A stretch of 52,799 bases of DNA from Bacteroidota bacterium (GTDB lineage Bacteria; Bacteroidota; Bacteroidia; UKL13-3): the NCBI GenBank assembly GCA_947456185.1, contig CANGPW010000010.1, positions 1 to 52,799 of the forward strand, given 5' to 3'. The notes below the pieces were generated by a model. The model was given only the letters and a program-made list of their open reading frames with translations, had not been told where the DNA came from and ran no database searches. A program made the position numbers and the translations under genes. Positions 16,991-25,707 of this stretch are shown here, piece after piece (position 1 is the first letter of the stretch; every line of letters begins with the position of its first letter).

Positions 16991-18196
16991 TTATGCTGTT
17001 TGTGCTAATACAGCCTTGATTGACATGCTCATTTTAGCCACTAAATCTTTCAACTCTTCGTCTGTCCAAGTAGCTTTAATTCCAAATGAAATTAAACGAC
17101 CAACAGTTTCTTGCGTTTTAGGTAATTCCAAATTACTATAATCCTGAGGTGCACCTAATAACTGAACATTTGTTCTTGCCGCTACTTTACCATCTTTTAT
17201 ATGATTCCATTGATTGATAAAATGGTACATGTTGGTAAACCAATAATTGAAACCAGCCACACCATTTTTATTAAATTCATCTACCGTTTTCATGGCAGCT
17301 TCGGTGTTTGGAAGTAACATATTTAGGAAAGTAGCTGAATCGCCATCAGCATCAGGAATAGTTGCAAAACTAACACCAGCAATTTTTCCTAACTCCGCCA
17401 TCATAAATTTTTTATGTTTATTATTAATTTCACGTATCATTGGAACTCTGCGAGTTTGAGCCAAACCAACAGCAGCATGTAATTCAGAAATTCTATAATT
17501 AAATCCTACAACTGGATGGTTTTCCATGCCACGATTATTGCCTTGATGGTCGTGTCCGTGGTCAGCGTAACTATCAGCTAATTTATAAGCAGCTTCATCG
17601 TTAGTTACCATTACACCTCCTTCACCAGCTGTTGCAATTTTAAAAAAATCGAAACTATAACAACCAGTTTTTCCGTATAATCCAGTAGAAATTCCTTTGT
17701 AACTAGCAGCCATTGCTTGTCCTGCATCTTCAATCAAAACAATATTATGCTCCTTAATCACTTGCATGATTTCGTCCATTTGCGCCATTTGTCCGCACAT
17801 ATGAACCAACATTACCGCTTTAGTTTTGGGTGTAATTGCTTTCCTAATTCCTTCCGCGCTTAAACATAAAGTTTCATCTATTTCAGCAAAAACAGGTAAT
17901 GCACCAGCAAAAATTACTGCTTCTACTGAAGCAATATAAGTAAATGGAGGAACAATTACTTCATCGCCAGCACCAATGCCAGCGGCTGCTAAAGCACAAC
18001 TTACGGCAGTACTTCCACTACTTACAGCATGCGCATATTTTGCACCAACTAATTTGGCAACTTCCGCTTCAAACTCACGTGCTTTCCAAATATTATTTCT
18101 TTGTGCATCGTGATTGTATCTAAAAAGAATGCCTGTATCTAGCACATCATTTATTTCTTTGCGCTCTTCTGCGCCAAAATATTCGTTTCCTGCCAT
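16991..18196 (-). CDS. kdnA: 8-amino-3,8-dideoxy-Kdo aminotransferase
   Basis: 401 residues of the DegT/DnrJ/EryC1 PLP-dependent sugar aminotransferase family. Visible sites: AHAVSSGSTAVSCAL (phosphate loop), D157 (LIEDAGQA), and the PLP lysine K186 in SFDFFKIATAGEGG. DHGHDHQGNNRG and HPVVGFNYRISELHAAVG match the KdnA group known from Shewanella. It transfers an amino group, normally from glutamate, to C8 of the oxidised Kdo made by KdnB. It is first in the two-gene operon, 66 bp ahead of kdnB. A TATATTTG box lies 37 bp upstream. The product should make the inner-core sugar positively charged. Confidence 0.88.
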   Translation of the reverse strand: MAGNEYFGAEERKEINDVLDTGILFRYNHDAQRNNIWKAREFEAEVAKLVGAKYAHAVSSGSTAVSCALAAAGIGAGDEVIVPPFTYIASVEAVIFAGALPVFAEIDETLCLSAEGIRKAITPKTKAVMLVHMCGQMAQMDEIMQVIKEHNIVLIEDAGQAMAASYKGISTGLYGKTGCYSFDFFKIATAGEGGVMVTNDEAAYKLADSYADHGHDHQGNNRGMENHPVVGFNYRISELHAAVGLAQTRRVPMIREINNKHKKFMMAELGKIAGVSFATIPDADGDSATFLNMLLPNTEAAMKTVDEFNKNGVAGFNYWFTNMYHFINQWNHIKDGKVAARTNVQLLGAPQDYSNLELPKTQETVGRLISFGIKATWTDEELKDLVAKMSMSIKAVLAQTA

Positions 18197-18232
18197 GATT
18201 ATAAATATTATTTATTGTTTAAATTTATTGTA

Positions 18233-18240
18233 CAAATATA
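18233..18240 (-). promoter_or_regulatory. Candidate -7 box for kdnAB
   Basis: TATATTTG on the minus strand matches TAnnTTTG exactly, with a predicted leader of about 33 nt. The -33 element is poor (CTTT about 20 bp upstream). Confidence 0.4.
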
Positions 18241-18303
18241 ATTTTTGTGCTGATTAAATAAAAGATGAATTTTAAAACATTTGTACCAAATTTAATACAT
18301 AAA

Positions 18304-18336
18304 AAATCCCTAATTGATTCAATCAAATAGGGATTT
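18304..18336 (-). terminator. Terminator of the glutamate dehydrogenase gene
   Basis: A nearly perfect hairpin: AAATCCCTA pairs with TAGGGATTT, and the interior TTGAT-TCA-ATCAA extends the stem past one A-A mismatch. On the minus strand a run of T (18301-18306) closes it. It lies 22 bp past the stop codon. Confidence 0.75.
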
Positions 18337-18357
18337 ATATTTATATAAACTCAGTAC

Positions 18358-19635
18358 TTACAAACCAAATTTTCCTCTTAATTTTTCTACTTCTGCTACA
18401 CGCGCAATAGATACTGCGTAAGCTGCAATTCTCATTGGAATATTATATTTCAAAGATGCTGCATAAACACCTTCAAAAGCTGTTTTCATTACTCTATCAG
18501 CTCTACGGTAAACGCGTTCTTCTGTCCAGTAATATCCTAAACGATTTTGAACCCATTCAAAATAACTTACGGTAACACCACCAGCATTTGCCAAAATATC
18601 AGGAACAACCATGATACCTTTTTCATTTAAAATATGATCAGCACTTGCGCTTGTAGGTCCGTTAGCACCTTCCACTATAATTTTAGCTTTAATTCTTGAA
18701 GCGTTTTCTTCGGTAATTTGATCTTCCATTGCTGCAGGCACTAAAACCGTTACGTCTAATTCTAACAATTCAGCATTGGTAATTTTACCTAATTTATAAC
18801 CTTCTAATGTTCCGTTATTGCTATCGCGATAAGCAATGGCTTCTTCTATATTTATTCCTTCAGCACTGTAATAAGCTCCACTTACATCACTAATAGCCAC
18901 AATTTTTAAACCTTGCTGAGCTATTAATTTTGCACTAATAGAACCAACATTACCAAAACCTTGAACAGCACAAGTAGCTCCAATTGGATTGATACCTAAT
19001 TTGCTTAAAGCAGCTCTGGTTGAAACCATTACACCTCTACCTGTTGCTTCTACGCGGCCTAAAGAACCACCTAAAACAATTGGTTTTCCGGTAACAACAG
19101 CTGGAGAAGAACGACCTACTAATTTTGAATACTCATCCATGATCCAAGCCATTTCTTGCGGGCCAGTTCCCATATCAGGAGCAGGAATATCTTTATCAGG
19201 ACCAAATACATCTACCATCATATCAGTATAAGAACGAGTTAATCTTTCTAACTCACCTTTACTCATACTTTTTGGATCGCATTTAATACCACCTTTTCCA
19301 CCACCATAAGGAATTCCAACAACCGCACATTTCCATGTCATCCATGCTGCTAAAGCTTTTACTTCATCTAAATGTACATCCATGCTGTAACGAATTCCAC
19401 CTTTACTCGGACCTAAGTTTGCATTGTGAACTACTCTAAAACCTTCAAATACTTTCACTTTGCCGTCATCCATGGTAACAGGAATATTTACTATCACTGT
19501 TTTTTGTGGAGCAATTAATACGTTGTAATCACTTTCGTCAAGTCCTATAATTTTAGCTGCTTGATCAAATCTTTGTTTCATAGACTCAAATGGGTTTTCT
19601 GAGCCATGCTTAATCACGTTATCTCTTTGTGACAT
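18358..19635 (-). CDS. Glu/Leu/Phe/Val dehydrogenase (glutamate dehydrogenase)
   Basis: 425 residues from the ATG at 19635 (MSQRDNVIKHG); a further ATG 14 codons upstream gives a basic extension unlike the family. The substrate-binding GPSKGGIR (76-83) and catalytic K114 in PYGGGKGGIKCDP are intact, as is the Rossmann motif VQGFGNVGSISA, and the ending SYFEWVQNR...W is typical. It interconverts glutamate and 2-oxoglutarate with NAD(P). The length and the hexameric-type motifs fit bacterial GDH of about 420 residues rather than the 450-residue NADPH type. The gene is monocistronic, with its own promoter box and terminator. Confidence 0.9.
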   Translation of the reverse strand: MSQRDNVIKHGSENPFESMKQRFDQAAKIIGLDESDYNVLIAPQKTVIVNIPVTMDDGKVKVFEGFRVVHNANLGPSKGGIRYSMDVHLDEVKALAAWMTWKCAVVGIPYGGGKGGIKCDPKSMSKGELERLTRSYTDMMVDVFGPDKDIPAPDMGTGPQEMAWIMDEYSKLVGRSSPAVVTGKPIVLGGSLGRVEATGRGVMVSTRAALSKLGINPIGATCAVQGFGNVGSISAKLIAQQGLKIVAISDVSGAYYSAEGINIEEAIAYRDSNNGTLEGYKLGKITNAELLELDVTVLVPAAMEDQITEENASRIKAKIIVEGANGPTSASADHILNEKGIMVVPDILANAGGVTVSYFEWVQNRLGYYWTEERVYRRADRVMKTAFEGVYAASLKYNIPMRIAAYAVSIARVAEVEKLRGKFGL

Positions 19636-19674
19636 GTTTTTTTGTTTTTTAAATTTTATAAAATAATAGTCCGA

Positions 19675-19682
19675 CAAACCTA
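19675..19682 (-). promoter_or_regulatory. Candidate -7 box for glutamate dehydrogenase
   Basis: TAGGTTTG on the minus strand matches TAnnTTTG exactly, giving a leader of about 36 nt. No clear -33 TTTG is seen. Confidence 0.35.
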
Positions 19683-19802
19683 AACATTTTTGATAAAAAT
19701 GCTAATAAATATGATTCACTTATCCACTTGAATGATGTTAGTTGTTATACTTTAGTTAATGCGCTGAAGCCCAAAATATACAAGTTATTTAGGTTATATT
19801 AA

Positions 19803-20771
19803 TTATGAGATTCTGCTCATTAATTCTTGCGCAGTATGTGTAATAATCACTTTTTTTGACTCCTCTATATTCACTTTGGATAAGTGTTCATAAGCTAATT
19901 TTAAGTATATTTCTTTTTTGCCTTCTGCAAATTCTTGTATTTTATACTTGTTATAAAGTGATAAAATTACTATTATTTTTTCATTATCATTTTGGTTTTT
20001 CATTGCTTTTTCAAGCAATAATTGATCATCTTTATGAACCGAATCAATTAATTCTATTAATAACAATGTTTTTTTATTAGCAATTATATCACCGCCAACT
20101 TGCTTACCAGTAATACTTCCATCACCAAAACTATCTAATATATCATCTTGAATTTGAAATGCTAAACCTATATTTATTCCAAAGTCGTATATATGCTTTG
20201 CATCTTCCTTATTTGCACCACCAATGATTGCACCTATTTTAAGCGAACAACCTAATAAAACTGCAGTTTTTAGCTTTATCATTTCTAAATATTCTTCATG
20301 AGAAACACTTTTTTGGGTTTCAAAATTCATATCTATTTGCTGACCTTCACAAACTTCAACAGCTGTATTATTAAACACATTCAATAATTCTCTGATATCA
20401 ACATCATTGGTTTTGCAAAGCAATTGCGTTGCTTTTATCATCATTAAATCGCCACTTAAAATGGCAATTGGCATGTTCCATTTTTTATAAATAGTTTCCT
20501 TTCCTCTACGCAAAGGAGCATTATCCATGATATCATCATGAACTAAGGAAAAGTTATGAAATACCTCAATGGCATGGGCAGCATGTAAAGCTTTTGCAAC
20601 ATTTTCCTCAAATAAATTGCAAGCCATGAGCGATAAAATTGGTCTTAATCGTTTGCCTCCTAATTGCATCATATAGCTGATTGGCTCATATAATTCTTTA
20701 GGGTTTTTACCATATTCAGCCTCATTGATATGGCTGGTAAATAATTCAAATAGTTGTTGGTATGTTTTCAT
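19803..20771 (-). CDS. Polyprenyl (trans-isoprenyl) diphosphate synthase
   Basis: 322 residues with all family motifs: GGKRLRP (38-44), first aspartate-rich DDIMD (79-83) followed by RRG, and second DDILD (209-213). It condenses isopentenyl diphosphate with allylic diphosphates to make farnesyl, geranylgeranyl or longer chains for quinones and undecaprenyl lipids. An aromatic residue (F74) five positions before the first DDxxD is typical of shorter-chain enzymes, which favours C15-C20 products (inference). A -7 box almost touches the start codon. Confidence 0.85.
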   Translation of the reverse strand: MKTYQQLFELFTSHINEAEYGKNPKELYEPISYMMQLGGKRLRPILSLMACNLFEENVAKALHAAHAIEVFHNFSLVHDDIMDNAPLRRGKETIYKKWNMPIAILSGDLMMIKATQLLCKTNDVDIRELLNVFNNTAVEVCEGQQIDMNFETQKSVSHEEYLEMIKLKTAVLLGCSLKIGAIIGGANKEDAKHIYDFGINIGLAFQIQDDILDSFGDGSITGKQVGGDIIANKKTLLLIELIDSVHKDDQLLLEKAMKNQNDNEKIIVILSLYNKYKIQEFAEGKKEIYLKLAYEHLSKVNIEESKKVIITHTAQELMSRIS

Positions 20772-20781
20772 TTTAAGACTT

Positions 20782-20789
20782 CAAACTTA
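20782..20789 (-). promoter_or_regulatory. Candidate -7 box at the polyprenyl synthase start
   Basis: TAAGTTTG on the minus strand matches TAnnTTTG exactly and lies 10 bp from the ATG, so the leader would be only about 7 nt. Confidence 0.35.
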
Positions 20790-21070
20790 TGTTTTTTTTG
20801 TTTAATTTTTAAACAGAGTTTGATTTCTTAGTTTTCGGAAATTTAAAAGATTTAGTTAGCAGCTTTTATAATATATATTGAGTTTAGAAGTATCATATTT
20901 GGATCCATAAATGTCTGCAAGTAATTAAAAAAAATGTTTAGTAAACATTAAAGCTGTATATTCAACAAGCCTTTTATTATTCTAATCTTTATAACTAAAG
21001 TTCTTACAAATTACTTTTGCATTTATTAGCTCACTCTTTATTCTAAAATTTTAACTTCATCAATATCATT

Positions 21071-22000
21071 TTATTCTTCAATTTCATTGATATATTTAAT
21101 TTCTTCTGCCAATTGCTTTTCAAATTTATTATGAATAAAAAGTATCAAAAGTCCAAATAAAATAGCTGACACAATTAATATAGTATTGATAATTCCACTC
21201 ACAGAAAAAGAAATTCGAATCAATATTGTCGAAATAATAAACCCTGAGTTTCGTATGACTTTATGAAATTCGTCTGTATGGAAAAATGAAAATAATAATA
21301 ATATTACATCAGCAATAATCAATATATTGAAGAATTGTTCAAAGAAAATATTATTGATATTCTTGAAAGAAACAGCATTGTTTTCAATTGGTTGAAAAAT
21401 ACTTATAGTCCAATTTAAGAATGAATACAATGCAATAAATAATAGTACAGGAACCAATGCTGTGGCTATCCATTTTTTTGCGTTTATAAATTTGGAAATA
21501 CTTGAATTGTGATTTTCACTATTTTTAATAGTTCTATATAATTTGTTTCGTTGAATATGAAACAAATAAATTAAAAAGAATAATAAGACAGATGCTACTA
21601 GATCATATGTAAACTGTAAATCATTATTAATATTAAACCAATTAGTTGAAAGTGATATACCTGAAAGGTCTTTGAATAATCATCTTATTATAATGAGCGC
21701 AATAATTTCATATTGCTTTGAGATATAAGTAGAAGTTGATTTTGGCAGGTAATAAATTAAAAGGTATACCTCATAAACCAATATAAAAGAAAAAGGGGTA
21801 TAAATAGCCGCGATGGGATCTTTTAATAAGTTTGATTGTTCACTTATAGATATGATATTAAAATGAATCAATGCAATAATTAATAAGTGAATTATATAAC
21901 TAATTAAAGCAATCCATAAAATCACCTGTTCACTCCTTTCTTTAGTTTTTTTTGAAAGAAGTTTTAAATAAAGTTTTTTTAAAAGCTTAGATAAATCCAT
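21071..22000 (-). pseudogene. Multi-pass membrane protein gene split by in-frame TGA
   Basis: From the ATG at 22000 (MDLSKLLKKLYLKLL) the frame runs 106 codons to TGA at 21682-21680 (…ALIIIR-stop), then continues open in the same frame for over 200 codons (LFKDLSGISLSTNWFNINND…) to a stop at 21071. The whole would be about 309 residues with several hydrophobic segments on both sides of the stop (WIALISYIIHLLIIALI; LVASVLLFFLIYLF; WIATALVPVLLFIALYSFL; IINTILIVSAILFGLLILFI). That the membrane pattern runs through the stop argues for one gene interrupted by a nonsense mutation, e.g. CGA to TGA, not two genes. It resembles a conserved Bacteroidota membrane family of unknown function. The 3' part has only a TTG to start from. 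Confidence 0.75.
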
Positions 22001-22507
22001 ATTTATTTCTTTAATTAAATAATTTTTTTTATGCTGATTTTTGATTTAATAATTTCAACTAAATCATAAATCTACCCACTTTAAAAATTTTGTTTTAAAT
22101 TATTTTCTAAATTATTAGTTAAAATAGCAATTAAATCTAATAAACAAACATTTTTAAAAGTTGTTTTTTTATATACAACATTGTCAAATAAAAATATTTT
22201 TTTTAATTAAATTGCCATTTAATGGAGTTTATATCTTTTTTTAGCTCATTTTCATCCTGCAAATGAAAGTGATGATTAAAATTCAGCTGATTATTCATTC
22301 TTTTAAAAATGTATAATTATGATTTAACTAATACCATTTGAATTATTATATAAATTTGATATAATTAATCGTGAGTTAATAAATCAACTTGCATGATTAC
22401 CGCGAGTATTGAATAAATGATTTTTTACAATATTAAATTCATAACATAATATATAATTTTCAATTAAAAAAATCACTTACCTTTACCCCCTTTAACCAGA
22501 CCAATAA
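22001..22507. other. AT-rich divergent intergenic region
   Basis: About 500 bp between the interrupted membrane gene and the SNF2 gene. It is very AT-rich, with no recognisable RNA, repeat or gene. A weak -7 box TACCTTTA (22478-22485) lies about 23 bp before the SNF2 start. Confidence 0.5.
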
Positions 22508-25500
22508 TTGATTGTAGTTAACACACAACCATTCGCTTTAGTTTATACTCTTGTAAACCATTTTCACTTGGGCTTTATATTGGAACCTCATATCGTTCAA
22601 ATAAATAGTCTGGGTAAATACTCGCTTACACACCAACGAGTTTTTACTAAAACTGCTGATTATTTTTCGAAATGTATTCAAGAAAAAGATCATGAAATAA
22701 TTGCTTTGTTAGATGAATTAGATGACGATTATTTATTTAAAAAATTTCATACTGATTCTAAAAAGAAAATTCGAACAGCCGAATTTATAAGTAGAATAAA
22801 AGAATCTGCTTATGAAGAAAAAGTAAAGACTTTTATAGAAGAGCGAATGATAAAAGCACTTAATTTATTGAAAGGAAAGACTATTTATAAAACTGGAAAC
22901 GATAATAATCCAACTTCCATGAAAATTAATGTTTCCAATGAAAAAGCTTCGGTGTTGTTTCATTTTAAACGTGATGCAGAAGGAACCAGGTATTTTCCAA
23001 CCATTAAGTTCAAAGGTGTTCGAGTAGAATTTATGTTTAAAAATGCGGAGATCATTTCGTATAATCCTGCTTGGATGCTTTTAGGAAATGATTTATTTGA
23101 TTTTGAGAAGGACGTAGATGGAAAAAAATTATTTCCTTTTTTAAATAAGCGATTCATACAAATCAATAAATCATCGGAAGATACTTATTTTAATAAATTT
23201 GTATACCAATTAATTGAAAAATATAATGTTTTTGCAGAAGGTTTTGAAATAAACACCAAACAGCCAGAAGGCAAAGCAATTCTTACCATGCAGCAAGTGA
23301 TTGGAAACGATATTGCTTTAAAATTTTCTTTTATATACGATGGCGCAGCTTTTGATTATGATTCGCTGAACAAAATTTCTGTGGTAGTAAAAAAAGAAAA
23401 TGATCATTATACTTTTACAAGGACCAAAAGAAACATAGAATTTGAAGCTAATAAGTTTTTGACTATCAATAAATTGGGTTTAAAACAATTCAATGGTCCT
23501 TATTTTACATTAAAAAACCAAAAATCAAAAATCATTTCTAACCTTATTTCATTAAGTGATGAAGGTACCAATAAGTTTGATTTTTTAGAGTGGCTCAATG
23601 AACATCATGCCGATTTTAAAAAAGCGGGTATTGAAATAAAACAAGACAAAAACACCTATTTTATTGGCGCTCGCGAAATGAAATTGGAAATTAATGAGCA
23701 AAAAGATTGGTTTGATATTCAAGCTGTTGTTCATTTTGGTGAGTTTAAAATTCCATTTATTGCTCTGCGAAATTACTTACTAAAAGGCATTAGAGAATTT
23801 GTATTGCCAAATGGCATGATTGCAATTATTCCATTAGAATGGTTTGGCGATTTGAGTGGATTGCTAGAATTTAGCACCAATGAAGAGGAAATAAAAATAG
23901 AAAAACAACACATAGGTTTATTAGATGAAATAGTAAATAATGGTGGTAAATATTTGCGTTTAAGTGATAAAATAGAACGACTTAAAAATTATGGGCAGGT
24001 AAAAGAAGCTCCTATTCCTTTGAACTTTAACGGAATACTTCGCCCATATCAGCAAGCTGGATTCGATTGGTTTTATTTTTTAAAAGAAAATCAATTTGGC
24101 GGCTGCCTAGCCGATGATATGGGATTAGGTAAAACAATTCAAACATTGGCATTGATTCAAAAAGAGCGTGAATTATTTCAAGCTTATGAATTGCAAAGCA
24201 AAGCAGAAAAAGCAACTGTAAAAGTTATTAAAAATAATACCATACCATTGGTTAAAAATTCAGTTATTACTGATGCTTCGGGGCAAATTGATTTATTTAA
24301 AAGTGATTTTGTTCAAGACATATTGCCAAATACTGCTACAGAAAAAACTATTCAAAATACTGAATTGATAGCAAACAGCTTGAATCAAAATTTTATTCGA
24401 ACCAGTTTAATCATTGTTCCAAATTCCTTAGTTTTTAACTGGCAAAACGAAGCTAAAAAGTTTACGTCAAATCTTAAAATATTAATTTATACGGGCACTC
24501 AACGGATAAAAAACACTCAATATTTTAATAATTACGACTTAATAATTACTACATATGGCACTGCCAGGGTTGATATAGATATTTTAAAACAACACCAATT
24601 TAATTATATTATTTTAGATGAAAGTCAGTCTATAAAAAATGCCGGTTCTCAATCGTCAAAAGCAGTAAGACTGCTGCGTTCAAATTATAAATTAGTGCTA
24701 ACAGGAACGCCAATAGAAAATGGGGTGCAAGAACTTTGGAGTCAGTTATCATTCGTAAACCCTGGACTTTTAGGTAATTTAAATTCTTTCAATGAACGAT
24801 TTGTAACGCCTATAGAAAAAGGAAAAGATGAGTTTAAAATGCAACAATTAAAAGCAATAATTAAACCATTTGTTTTACGAAGAACCAAAGACCAGGTGGC
24901 GAAAGATTTACCTGAAAAAACAGAACAAATCATTTATTGCCAAATGACGGATGAACAAGCTGAAGCATATGAAACTACTAAATCATATTACAGAAACGAG
25001 ATTTTAAAATCAGTTTCAGAAATTGGAGTAAGTCGCTCGCACTTCACGTTATTAAAAGGATTAACAAGATTGCGCCAAATAGCCAATCATCCAATTTTGG
25101 CTAATAAAGACTATGAATTTGGAAGTGGAAAATTTGATGAAGTTATAGCCAGAGCCAACACTGCAAAAGCAGAAGGACATAAAGTTTTGATGTTTTCGCA
25201 GTTTGTAAAACAGTTGGACATTTACCGAAATAATTTTGACTTAAACAAACATTCGTATAGTTATTTGGATGGCAGCATGACCAATATAGAAAGGCAAAAT
25301 GCAGTTGCAAATTTTCAAACAAAAGAAAATTTACCTTTCTTTTTGATTTCTTTAAAAGCGGGTGGATTGGGCTTAAACTTAACCAATGCTGATTATGTTT
25401 TTTTGATTGATCCTTGGTGGAATCCGGCCATAGAACGTCAGGCGGTAGATAGAACGCATAGAATTGGGCAAACCAAATCTGTATTTATTTATAAATTCAT

Positions 25501-25636
25501 TACCAAAGATACAGTTGAAGAAAAAATCATAGCCTTGCAAAACAAAAAGAAACTATTGGCCGATAATATCATTACTACCGAAGAAAGTTTTATCAAAACA
25601 ATTGACGTAGATGAAATAATTGACTTGTTGACTTAG
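22508..25636 (+). CDS. SNF2-family DNA translocase/helicase
   Basis: 1042 residues. The start is taken as TTG 22508 because an in-frame TAA directly precedes it and the opening TQPFALVYTLVNHFHLGFIL is the usual N-terminus in Bacteroidota; the next in-frame ATG is over 100 codons later. The N-terminal half (about 1-500) is an uncharacterised β-rich region. The helicase core has LRPYQQAGFDWF, Walker A DDMGLGKT (536-543), DESQ box (704-707, where DEAQ/DEAH is usual), LTGTPIENGVQELW, and the C-lobe YLDGSMT, LKAGGLGLNLT and RQAVDRTHRIGQT. About 90 extra residues sit between Walker A and motif Ia. Such enzymes track along double-stranded DNA and remodel bound proteins, often in repair or transcription. 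No nuclease or methylase is adjacent. Confidence 0.9.
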   Translation: MIVVNTQPFALVYTLVNHFHLGFILEPHIVQINSLGKYSLTHQRVFTKTADYFSKCIQEKDHEIIALLDELDDDYLFKKFHTDSKKKIRTAEFISRIKESAYEEKVKTFIEERMIKALNLLKGKTIYKTGNDNNPTSMKINVSNEKASVLFHFKRDAEGTRYFPTIKFKGVRVEFMFKNAEIISYNPAWMLLGNDLFDFEKDVDGKKLFPFLNKRFIQINKSSEDTYFNKFVYQLIEKYNVFAEGFEINTKQPEGKAILTMQQVIGNDIALKFSFIYDGAAFDYDSLNKISVVVKKENDHYTFTRTKRNIEFEANKFLTINKLGLKQFNGPYFTLKNQKSKIISNLISLSDEGTNKFDFLEWLNEHHADFKKAGIEIKQDKNTYFIGAREMKLEINEQKDWFDIQAVVHFGEFKIPFIALRNYLLKGIREFVLPNGMIAIIPLEWFGDLSGLLEFSTNEEEIKIEKQHIGLLDEIVNNGGKYLRLSDKIERLKNYGQVKEAPIPLNFNGILRPYQQAGFDWFYFLKENQFGGCLADDMGLGKTIQTLALIQKERELFQAYELQSKAEKATVKVIKNNTIPLVKNSVITDASGQIDLFKSDFVQDILPNTATEKTIQNTELIANSLNQNFIRTSLIIVPNSLVFNWQNEAKKFTSNLKILIYTGTQRIKNTQYFNNYDLIITTYGTARVDIDILKQHQFNYIILDESQSIKNAGSQSSKAVRLLRSNYKLVLTGTPIENGVQELWSQLSFVNPGLLGNLNSFNERFVTPIEKGKDEFKMQQLKAIIKPFVLRRTKDQVAKDLPEKTEQIIYCQMTDEQAEAYETTKSYYRNEILKSVSEIGVSRSHFTLLKGLTRLRQIANHPILANKDYEFGSGKFDEVIARANTAKAEGHKVLMFSQFVKQLDIYRNNFDLNKHSYSYLDGSMTNIERQNAVANFQTKENLPFFLISLKAGGLGLNLTNADYVFLIDPWWNPAIERQAVDRTHRIGQTKSVFIYKFITKDTVEEKIIALQNKKKLLADNIITTEESFIKTIDVDEIIDLLT

Positions 25637-25673
25637 TGGTTTAGTTGATAGGTAAAAAAAATCATTCAAAATT

Positions 25674-25703
25674 TTGTCACCCTGAGCGTAGTCGAAGGGC
25701 AAC
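25674..25703. repeat. Intergenic GTCA-stem-GAGC hairpin, copy A
   Basis: TTGTCA, then the stem CCCT (25680-25683), loop GAGCGTAGTCGA, and AGGG (25696-25699), then CAAC. It sits between the convergent SNF2 and mltG genes. Two more copies with different but complementary stems are at 35130 and 35173. Confidence 0.6.
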
Positions 25704-25707
25704 ATTT

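Noticed and set aside
21071-21565. Second half of the split membrane gene as an independent gene
   Set aside because: The only start is a TTG inside a hydrophobic segment; the frame and hydrophobic pattern continue from the upstream half without interruption except for the TGA.
21680-21682. TGA read as selenocysteine, given selD in the window
   Set aside because: No cysteine-like redox motif around it, the membrane context gives IIIR-stop-LFKD, the nearby ACCT-TTC-AGGT hairpin is too small for a SECIS element, and TGA is used as a normal stop elsewhere (for example the ABC gene ending at 38177).
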